Shown in pieces: positions 1 to 5,533 of a DNA stretch of 6,202 bases. A program made the translations under genes and the position numbers. The notes under the pieces were generated by a model. It was not told the origin of the DNA. It worked only from the letters and a program-made list of their open reading frames with translations, and searched no databases. Origin of the DNA: Acidobacteriota bacterium (lineage in GTDB: Bacteria > Acidobacteriota > Terriglobia > Terriglobales > Acidobacteriaceae); NCBI GenBank assembly GCA_003224835.1, contig QHZX01000126.1:4406-10607 (forward strand). Reading direction: 5' to 3'. Positions within the stretch are counted from its first letter, which is position 1, and the number at the start of each line of letters is the position of its first letter.

Positions 1-420
1 GGAGGTCTCAAAGCAGAGCACAAGGGCCTCGGTATTTGGAGTGATCTTCGGTCCGTGCTCGGAGGTGTGCAAGTGTGGGGGATGTACGCGGAAGTGAAAT
101 CCTTGATCATTCAAAGTGGCGACGGCATTGCCGATAACCTGGTTGGCTAATTCGCAAACTGCCTCGCGGACCAGCGAATCGGATTCCGGCAGCTCCATGC
201 CCGCAAGCTGGCTCGCGATCTTGGCTGCCGTTTGCGGCGCTGCGTCAAAAATCACGCGGCCTTCAATATCTCCGCTAAGCTCCACCATGGCGGCAACGCC
301 CTTGCGGCGGTAAGCCTCTTTCTCCATGGTGAGGTTTCCAATCTCCATGGGGGAGTTCAGGCCTTGTGACAACACGGCATCGGCCGCGTTGATGAACGGC
401 TGGATCAGCTCCATTTTCAT
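1..420 (-). CDS. cheX: CheX-family CheY-P phosphatase, 3' end cut by window edge
   Basis: Partial gene: 140 codons are visible with no stop before the left edge. The family is usually about 150-160 residues, so probably only a short C-terminal piece is missing. CheX/CheC phosphatases are cytoplasmic proteins that speed hydrolysis of CheY-P to end the signal. The fragment shows the family pattern: a GDIEGRVIF strand (residues 50-58), a helix ending at 'QLAGMEL', then the active-site helix with E90 and N93 in ELANQVIGN (residues 90-98), the E-x2-N pair that acts on the CheY phosphoryl group. Prolines 114-115 fall near the expected Pro of the CheC/CheX pattern. The ATG at 420 lies 1 nt after the cheY stop (TAG-A-ATG), so it is probably translationally coupled; an in-frame ATG two codons on (M3) is a possible alternative start. 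Having one E-x2-N motif rather than two fits CheX better than CheC. The family is clear; activity is inferred. Confidence 0.87.
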   Translation of the reverse strand, partial: MKMELIQPFINAADAVLSQGLNSPMEIGNLTMEKEAYRRKGVAAMVELSGDIEGRVIFDAAPQTAAKIASQLAGMELPESDSLVREAVCELANQVIGNAVATLNDQGFHFRVHPPHLHTSEHGPKITPNTEALVLCFETS

Positions 421-421
421 T

Positions 422-862
422 CTAGGCCCCTGCGCCGGCTGTGGCGGCGACCACTCCGTCTTCCCCGAGCACGTACTTGATCACTTCATACAGCACTTCC
501 GGCTTCACGGGTTTCTGCACGAAATGCCTTGCCCCGCGTTGCAGCGCCGCCACGATGTTCTCCTGATAACCGACCGAAGACACCATGACGATACGTGCGT
601 CCGGATTCTGCTGCACGATCTTTTCGGCAGCTTCAATGCCTTCCATCTGCGGCATGGTAATGTCCATGAGCGCAATGTCGGGCTTACAGCGTTCGTATTC
701 AGTGATGGCCGTCATTCCGTCACCGGCCTCACCAGCGATCTCGCCCCCAAATGATTCAATAATTCGGGCGAGGTTTTTGCGAGCAAAGACCGAGTCATCG
801 ACGATCAAATAGCGGACCGCCTGCCCGTCTTTGCTGCGTTTGATTGGTGAAAACTGCTCCAT
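422..862 (-). CDS. cheY: CheY-type single-domain response regulator
   Basis: A 146-residue stand-alone receiver domain, the likely diffusible output of the pathway, phosphorylated by CheA. All receiver signatures are present: acidic pair D22-D23 (YLIVDDS), phospho-acceptor D67 in LMDITMP, switch Ser95 in VMVSS, and K117-P118. The switch aromatic corresponding to E. coli Tyr106 is Phe114. The LMDITMP block resembles Thermotoga and Bacillus CheY more than enterobacterial CheY, which fits its pairing with CheX. About 16 residues (MEQFSPIKRSKDGQAV) precede the first strand, longer than in most CheY proteins, and an Ala/Gly-rich tail of about 10 residues follows the last helix. There is no DNA-binding or enzymatic output domain. 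The start is fixed by an excellent Shine-Dalgarno just upstream. It follows cheB by 62 nt and precedes cheX by 1 nt. Whether it targets a flagellar switch or something else is unknown here. Confidence 0.95.
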   Translation of the reverse strand: MEQFSPIKRSKDGQAVRYLIVDDSVFARKNLARIIESFGGEIAGEAGDGMTAITEYERCKPDIALMDITMPQMEGIEAAEKIVQQNPDARIVMVSSVGYQENIVAALQRGARHFVQKPVKPEVLYEVIKYVLGEDGVVAATAGAGA

Positions 863-924
863 AACTTCTCCTCCTTCGCTCTACTACCCGGCGACGTTCG
901 AAATGTGCCGGTACTGCGAAATGC
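863..924. other. cheB-cheY intergenic gap, 62 nt
   Basis: This is the only intergenic stretch longer than 15 nt. Its cheY-proximal part holds the Shine-Dalgarno. I see no GC-rich hairpin with a T-run on either strand, so no intrinsic terminator, and no convincing -35/-10 pair. I read it as an ordinary spacer inside the operon. An internal promoter or a processing site cannot be ruled out by eye. Confidence 0.6.
868..876 (-). promoter_or_regulatory. Strong Shine-Dalgarno of cheY
   Basis: On the minus strand this reads AAGGAGGAG, followed 5 nt later by the ATG at 862. It is the best ribosome binding site in the window and decides the cheY start, so the 16-residue N-terminal extension is probably real. 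It would let cheY be translated independently of cheB and at a higher rate, as expected for a protein needed in excess over the array components. Confidence 0.8.
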
Positions 925-2013
925 TTATGCCTTCGAGGCGCCCGTGGCGCGCCCGGGGCCCGCCTGCTCCAAACACTGGGCCTGCAGCATGCTGGCCATA
1001 TTCTGCAGGTCTACGATACGCATCGCATGTCCACGTTCAATCGCCGCCTTGGGCATACCAAAAACAACGCACGATTGCTCGCTCTGCGCAATGGTGGTTC
1101 CACCCGCCGCCTTGATCAAGCCTAATGCATGCGCGCCGTCGTCCCCCATGCCTGTCATGATTACCCCCACACCGCGGGAACCGAATTCTTCGGCAACACT
1201 TCTGAACAACACATCGGCAGAAGGGCGGTGCCCGTTTACCCTAGGCTCATCGCTCAAAACCGCAACATCTCCCAACGGCAGCCGTTTTACCTTTAAATGC
1301 TTGCTGCCGGGGCAGATCAGTGCGCGGCCCGCGTGCAGAATGTCACCTGATTGAGCTTCTTTTATATTCAGCGCGCTACATTCGTTTAGGCGTCGGGCAA
1401 ACATTTCAGTGAATCCTTCGGGCATGTGCTGCACTATCACGATGCACCCGGGAAAATCGGCGGGCAGTTGCGACAGTACGTACTGAAGCGACTGCGGACC
1501 ACCAGTCGAGACTCCAATAGCGATAATCCTGGTCGCGCGTTGTTCAGCAGACTTCACCTTTCTGCGCCGGACTGGTTCTAAAAAATCCGTGGGAGAAGCG
1601 ATTTGAATGCCCCTGCTTTGTGCTGCAGCTTTGATCTTTGCGATCAGCTCTTGCCCGCTTTCCTGCATGCGCGAGGCCGCATCGATCGGTTTTGTCACAA
1701 AATCGAAAGCTCCCAGAGACAATGCCTGGAGCGTGACAGACGCGCCCTTGGTGCTATGCGAACTGACCACGATCACCGGCAACCGATGACGTTGCATAAT
1801 CTCCCGGAGCATATCCAGACCACCCATTCCTGGCATTTCTAGATCCAGGGTGACTACCTGGGGATTGAGTTCCGCGATCTTCTTGAGGCCGAAGTTTCCA
1901 TCCATCGCGGTACCAACGACCTGAATTGAATCATCCATTTCCAGAATTCGCGGGATGAGCTTACGCATCAACGCGGAGTCATCGACCACCAGAACTCGCA
2001 CCGGTTGGCTCAT
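925..2013 (-). CDS. cheB: CheB, receiver-controlled MCP glutamate methylesterase/glutamine deamidase
   Basis: CheB removes methyl groups from MCP glutamates and can deamidate MCP glutamines; phosphorylation by CheA activates it, giving negative feedback. At 362 residues it is of normal length. The receiver domain (about 5-112) has D11-D12, phospho-acceptor D57 in LDLEMP, S84 and K108-P109. A linker of about 50 residues (113-161), basic near its end (RRRK), leads to the esterase domain (about 162-350). That domain has the catalytic triad in its usual settings: Ser169 in GVSTGGP, His196 in VQHMP and Asp292 in TGMGDDGA. The substrate-domain block RPSADVLF (263-270) is also present. The tail after residue 350 is low-complexity. 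The ATG at 2013 overlaps the cheA stop (ATGA), with AGAGG 7 nt upstream inside cheA. All key residues are intact, so an active enzyme is expected. It is the partner of the CheR encoded two genes upstream. Confidence 0.97.
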   Translation of the reverse strand: MSQPVRVLVVDDSALMRKLIPRILEMDDSIQVVGTAMDGNFGLKKIAELNPQVVTLDLEMPGMGGLDMLREIMQRHRLPVIVVSSHSTKGASVTLQALSLGAFDFVTKPIDAASRMQESGQELIAKIKAAAQSRGIQIASPTDFLEPVRRRKVKSAEQRATRIIAIGVSTGGPQSLQYVLSQLPADFPGCIVIVQHMPEGFTEMFARRLNECSALNIKEAQSGDILHAGRALICPGSKHLKVKRLPLGDVAVLSDEPRVNGHRPSADVLFRSVAEEFGSRGVGVIMTGMGDDGAHALGLIKAAGGTTIAQSEQSCVVFGMPKAAIERGHAMRIVDLQNMASMLQAQCLEQAGPGRATGASKA

Positions 2014-4103
2014 TGCCGCACCTCTGGAGCAGCGCCGTCTGTGGCACGTGGGAGCGACCCTGAATTACTCACATCGGTACCGCTTCTGGTGAAACGTTCT
2101 ATTACAGCTGCCAGGTTCATAATCAGAACGACTCGTCCGTCGCCCAGAATGGAAGCACTGCTGACCAGATCAGTGGAGACTGTGTGATCGTCCAAGGCCT
2201 TGATGACCAGTTCCTCCTCACCTTCCAGGGCATCGACAACTAATCCCAGTTTTCGCTCTCCCAAGTTCAGCACTAAGATGAATATCTTGTCTCTCCGAGG
2301 TTCGAGTTCCGAATTCCGCCGTTGTCCGACACGCACTAATGGCAACACTCGATTCCTCAACTGCAGGACTTCGGTCGTGTCCACGCGATGCAAATCGCTC
2401 TCCTGCGCACGTGCAATCTCCGCGACTGCGTTCAAGGGAATCGCGTACAGCCGGTGCTCGATCCGGAACATGAGCGCTTGAATAATGGCGAGAGTCAAGG
2501 GAAGCTTGAGCCGGAAGGTTGTGCCCTGGCCCGGGGTGGTGTCAATTTCGATCGTCCCCTTCATCCGCATCAGCACGTTGCGCACAACGTCTAGGCCAAC
2601 CCCTCGTCCGGAGATTTCCGTAATCTGTTCCGCGGTGCTGAAGCCCGGCCGATAAATTAAGTCAAATGCTTCCTCTGTAGACATGCGTTCGGCATCTGCC
2701 GCACTGATTACATTTTCTTTGACGGCTTTTGCTTTGAGTTTGACGGGGTCGATGCCCTTTCCGTCATCCTTGATTTCCACGATCAACTGGTTTGCCTGAT
2801 GATAAGCATCAAGCTGGACCGTCCCGGTGGGGTCCTTCCCAGCCAGTTCTCGCTCGCGCGGGTTTTCAATCCCGTGGCTGATGGCATTGCGAACAATGTG
2901 AGTCAGAGGTTCGGCAATTGCATCCAGCAGGCTCTTGTCCACGTCGGTGTCCTGACCGCGAATTATGATTTTCACCTGCTTCGCGCAGCTTTTAGCCGTG
3001 TCGTGGACGATGCGCGGGAAACGCCGAAACAATTGCTCGACCGGAACCATGCGGATCTTCATTACCGAGCGCTGTAGGTCATTCAGGACACGCGACTGAA
3101 AAGCCATTGCATCGGAGAAGCGAGCCCGCAGCGGGTCCTTGGGATAACGACGGGTGAACTCCTGCATGCTCTGCTGCATCATTGACTTGGCGATGATCAA
3201 CTCGCCGACCAGATTCAGCACGTTATCAATTCGCTCTGTTCCTACACGCAGGATATTTTCCGCTACCGAAGTCGGGCCAGCCGTTTCCGGCGCCACGCCT
3301 GATTTTTCGGTGGGGACGGGAAATTTGGCACCTCCTCTAGCAATGTCGGCGGATGCCGCTGCCTCCACTCCGTGTGGAAAACACTCCGCATGTGAAATAA
3401 CAGTGGGAATCACGCAATTGGAATTGACAGTGCTTTCAGCCGCGCTGGTGGCAATTAAGAAGTCAAATTTTTTCGCATGAGTGGCTGATTGTTCGTCTGG
3501 CCTGGCGGCGATGACTTGGGCGATGGAAGCAAGCTGAGAAGCCACCATTTGCCGGGCGGCGATCGGCATCGCGCAGAGCTGGTCGAGGTATGCTACGACG
3601 TGAAATATGCTTTTGCCATCGGCCTTTGCAGCACCGGCCGATTTCCGCTCGCCTTCCGTCCACATAACACCGGAATTTTTGCTGGTGGTGGCCTTACGTT
3701 TGGATCTCGTGGCCCGAGGTCCCGAGGCCAGCTTACTCACCATTTGCTTGATAGCCGTGGTGTCCGGCAGGGTAGTGCGTTTCCGGTATGCCACGAGCAT
3801 TGCACTGAAAATGTCCGCCGCGCTAAGACTTAATTGCACCAGCGCACCCGCATCTGCGGCGCTTCCCTCCGCCAGTGCATCCTCGAGCTTATGCGCGAGC
3901 TCGCTTAGTTCCTTGAAGCCACATGCCGCAGCATCCCCTTTCAATGTGTGCATGGTCCGTCGAATGCTGCGTACTACTTCGCCGTCTTGAGGCGACCTCT
4001 CAAGTTTCAGGGCATCGTCGTTTAACGATTGCAGAAGCTCTTGGGAAGTCTCGAAGAAGAGCTCGCGCATCTCCGCGCCGGGATCGTCACGAAATGGGGT
4101 CAT
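2010..4103 (-). CDS. cheA: CheA chemotaxis histidine kinase (P1-P5 architecture)
   Basis: A 697-residue cytoplasmic kinase that autophosphorylates under MCP/CheW control and passes phosphate to CheY and CheB. Domains in order: P1/HPt (about 8-110) with phospho-acceptor His52 in MHTLKGD; a Lys/Ser/Ala-rich linker (about 125-163); a P2 response-regulator-docking domain of the Thermotoga type (about 165-238, beginning SIFHVVAYLD); an Ala/Pro-rich linker (about 245-280); P3 dimerisation hairpin (about 282-350, RVGTERIDNVLNLVGEL); P4 ATPase (about 351-535) with N-box HIVRNAISHGIE (N406, H410), G1 DDGKGID (446-452), G2 GRGVGLDVV (499-507) and the GQGTTFRLKLP block; and P5 CheW-like domain (about 536-670). 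A polar tail of about 27 residues follows. The N-box has Ser409 where many CheA proteins have Asp. The start at 4103 overlaps the cheR stop (ATGA) and has GAGG 7 nt upstream. All catalytic boxes are intact in one uninterrupted frame. Confidence 0.98.
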   Translation of the reverse strand: MTPFRDDPGAEMRELFFETSQELLQSLNDDALKLERSPQDGEVVRSIRRTMHTLKGDAAACGFKELSELAHKLEDALAEGSAADAGALVQLSLSAADIFSAMLVAYRKRTTLPDTTAIKQMVSKLASGPRATRSKRKATTSKNSGVMWTEGERKSAGAAKADGKSIFHVVAYLDQLCAMPIAARQMVASQLASIAQVIAARPDEQSATHAKKFDFLIATSAAESTVNSNCVIPTVISHAECFPHGVEAAASADIARGGAKFPVPTEKSGVAPETAGPTSVAENILRVGTERIDNVLNLVGELIIAKSMMQQSMQEFTRRYPKDPLRARFSDAMAFQSRVLNDLQRSVMKIRMVPVEQLFRRFPRIVHDTAKSCAKQVKIIIRGQDTDVDKSLLDAIAEPLTHIVRNAISHGIENPRERELAGKDPTGTVQLDAYHQANQLIVEIKDDGKGIDPVKLKAKAVKENVISAADAERMSTEEAFDLIYRPGFSTAEQITEISGRGVGLDVVRNVLMRMKGTIEIDTTPGQGTTFRLKLPLTLAIIQALMFRIEHRLYAIPLNAVAEIARAQESDLHRVDTTEVLQLRNRVLPLVRVGQRRNSELEPRRDKIFILVLNLGERKLGLVVDALEGEEELVIKALDDHTVSTDLVSSASILGDGRVVLIMNLAAVIERFTRSGTDVSNSGSLPRATDGAAPEVRQ
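2021..2025 (-). promoter_or_regulatory. Shine-Dalgarno of cheB inside the end of cheA
   Basis: AGAGG on the minus strand lies 7 nt before the cheB ATG, within the last codons of cheA. With the 4-nt ATGA overlap it supports coupled cheA-cheB translation and the chosen start. Confidence 0.6.
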
Positions 4104-5005
4104 TCGCTTACCTCGATGCGCCGATAAGCAGTTCCGCTGTCGCGATAAACCATGGCAAATTTGTCGGTCAAGCCTAAAAGACTCTCGGCATGGCCGACCA
4201 GGAGGTATCCGTCTGGCGCCAGGCAGCGATGGAACTTTTCTATTAACCTGCGCTGCTCAGCTTCGTCAAAATACATCATCACGTTTCGGCAAAAAATCAC
4301 GTCGTTCCGCTGCGGAAGGAATTCTGTTTTGAGATTGTGAAAATCGAAGTGTATGAGTTCCTTCACTGCCGTTTTTACCGCGTAACGCTCTCCAACTTTG
4401 TCGAAATAACGAAGCCGATAGTTGTAATCCACTGTTGCCATCTGGTGTTCGCTGTAAATTCCTTCTTGGCCAGCGCGAAGCACCGAGTAGCTGATGTCGC
4501 TCGCCGGGATTTCAACCGTCCAAGGCGGAGGGACCAGCGGCTTGGGCCACGTGGTCTCTGCCGGACGCGGCATTCTGAGTTGGTGATATCCCAATGCGTC
4601 GGCGACCAGCATAGCGATCGTGTAAGCCTCCTGTCCCGTCGAGCATCCGGCGCTCCAAATCCGCAAGCCGCGGTTTCCGCTGGCCTCTTTCTTGCGAATC
4701 AGCTCGTCAAGAATGTGCTTATGAAAGAGTTCCAGCTGGGCCTTGTTACGAAAAAAGCTGGTCTCGTTGACCGTGAGGTCTTCCAGCAAACGGGCAAGTT
4801 CATGCTTGCCTTCCGCGCTGATCAACAGCCGGTAGTAGCTGTAAAAGGAATCCATGCGGCACTCGCGCAAACGGCGCTGCAGGCGGTCCTGAAGAAAATG
4901 CGCCCGCCGAGCATCAAAAAACATGCCGCACTCCTGATACACGAGCGATTGCAGCAGCCGCATTTCAGCGTCACTGAATTGGACAGCCAGTGCTGGAGAG
5001 CTCAT
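4100..5005 (-). CDS. cheR: CheR, SAM-dependent MCP glutamate methyltransferase
   Basis: CheR adds methyl groups from S-adenosylmethionine to MCP glutamates, resetting receptor sensitivity. Its 301 residues are slightly longer than the usual 270-290. The N-terminal helical domain (about 8-75) leads into LTVNETSFFR (77-86), a CheR hallmark. The SAM-binding core follows: WSAGCSTGQEAYTIAM (117-132), Asp170 in ASDIS, FHNL (222-225), DVIFCRNVMMYFD (235-247) and GHAESL (271-276). Two details stand out. Residues about 140-163 are a proline-rich insert between the glycine-loop helix and the ASDIS strand. The beta-subdomain loop (YFDKVGERYAV, 200-210) looks about three residues shorter than in E. coli CheR, where that region binds the MCP C-terminal pentapeptide. 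The ATG at 5005 has AAAAGGAA just upstream; the stop overlaps cheA by 4 nt. Catalytic motifs are intact, so it should be active on the MCP encoded upstream. Confidence 0.96.
   Translation of the reverse strand: MSSPALAVQFSDAEMRLLQSLVYQECGMFFDARRAHFLQDRLQRRLRECRMDSFYSYYRLLISAEGKHELARLLEDLTVNETSFFRNKAQLELFHKHILDELIRKKEASGNRGLRIWSAGCSTGQEAYTIAMLVADALGYHQLRMPRPAETTWPKPLVPPPWTVEIPASDISYSVLRAGQEGIYSEHQMATVDYNYRLRYFDKVGERYAVKTAVKELIHFDFHNLKTEFLPQRNDVIFCRNVMMYFDEAEQRRLIEKFHRCLAPDGYLLVGHAESLLGLTDKFAMVYRDSGTAYRRIEVSE
4111..4114 (-). promoter_or_regulatory. Shine-Dalgarno of cheA inside the end of cheR
   Basis: GAGG on the minus strand lies 7 nt before the cheA ATG, within the last codons of cheR. It supports the ATG at 4103 and, with the ATGA overlap, translational coupling. 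Confidence 0.6.
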
Positions 5006-5008
5006 CGG

Positions 5009-5016
5009 TTCCTTTT
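5009..5016 (-). promoter_or_regulatory. Shine-Dalgarno of cheR
   Basis: AAAAGGAA on the minus strand sits in the 15-nt cheW-cheR gap, ending 3 nt before the ATG at 5005 (AGGA to ATG is 4 nt). It supports that start and suggests independent ribosome loading, because here the genes do not overlap. Confidence 0.65.
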
Positions 5017-5020
5017 GCGT

Positions 5021-5533
5021 CTACTTAGCGGCCGCTGCGCGCGCGTTCTCGGCCTTACCTTCAACCACCGCACTCTTCCTCAACCTGATGCTAACGTCGA
5101 GCAACCGGCTTACATCTAGCAGCATAATTAGCCTACCTTTGTACTTGCCCAAACCGGTCACGCAATTCAGTTCGCTCTCGTGCAATACCTTCGGTGAAGC
5201 CTCCACGTCCGCGGCAGGAATCTTCAAGACTTCCGACGCGGAGTCGACAATCAATCCAGAGAGCCTTCCTTTGTGCTCGACCACCAGAATCCGGTTTCGC
5301 CGGGTGGCCGTTATTTTCTTCTCGCCAAGCCGCTTTCGCAGGTCGATGACAGAAACAATCTTGCCGCGGAGATTAATTACTCCCTCTACAAATTCAGGGG
5401 CGTCGGGAACGGCGGTAATTTCCGGTACCCGCACAATTTCATGCAGCGCCGCGATCGGCACGCCATAGGTTTCCCGGCCGACCTGGAAACCCACGATATG
5501 GAAATCGTGCCCAGCTGCCGTCTCTGTGCTCAT
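5021..5533 (-). CDS. cheW: CheW chemotaxis coupling protein
   Basis: A 170-residue adaptor that links MCP signalling tips to the CheA P5 domain in the receptor array. It consists of one CheW-like double beta-barrel (about 10-150): FQVGRETYGVPIAALHEIVR (16-35), then VPDAPEFVEGVINLRGKIVSVIDLR, with NLRG at 54-57. Arg56 matches the conserved arginine of the receptor-binding surface. GLIVDSASEVLKIP (93-106) and the final GRLIMLLDVSRLL block complete the barrel. The roughly 22-residue tail after the barrel is basic and alanine-rich, a modest extension compared with short CheW proteins. The ATG at 5533 overlaps the MCP stop (ATGA). Only a weak GGAT lies upstream, so translation probably depends on ribosomes finishing the MCP. 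No second domain (such as a receiver, as in CheV) is present. Confidence 0.97.
   Translation of the reverse strand: MSTETAAGHDFHIVGFQVGRETYGVPIAALHEIVRVPEITAVPDAPEFVEGVINLRGKIVSVIDLRKRLGEKKITATRRNRILVVEHKGRLSGLIVDSASEVLKIPAADVEASPKVLHESELNCVTGLGKYKGRLIMLLDVSRLLDVSIRLRKSAVVEGKAENARAAAAK

Noticed and set aside
1..420. CheC rather than CheX for the last gene
   Set aside because: Only one E-x2-N helix is visible and the length and strand pattern fit CheX; CheC typically has two such motifs in a longer protein. The missing C-terminus is probably too short to hold another, though it lies outside the window.
326..754. A 142-codon open frame on the plus strand opposite cheY and cheX
   Set aside because: Antisense to cheY and cheX; His/Arg/Phe-rich with no domain or plausible ribosome binding site.
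877..924. Possible terminator or hairpin between cheB and cheY (TTCG...CGAA)
   Set aside because: Only 4-nt complementary arms, no GC-rich stem and no T-run; not convincing as a terminator or operator.
905..1354. A 149-codon open frame on the plus strand, opposite cheB
   Set aside because: Antisense to the intact CheB esterase domain; Pro/Ser/Cys-rich translation with no family resemblance.
3463..3663. A 66-codon minus-strand frame inside the cheA P2 region, considered as evidence of a frameshift or a nested gene
   Set aside because: The cheA frame is uninterrupted through this stretch and still shows the P2 strand pattern; the alternative frame is Arg-rich without a domain.
4337..5119. A 260-codon open frame on the plus strand, opposite cheR and the end of cheW
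   Set aside because: It lies antisense to a CheR with every catalytic motif intact, has no recognisable domain, no good ribosome binding site and a basic, erratic composition. It is a shadow of the real gene.
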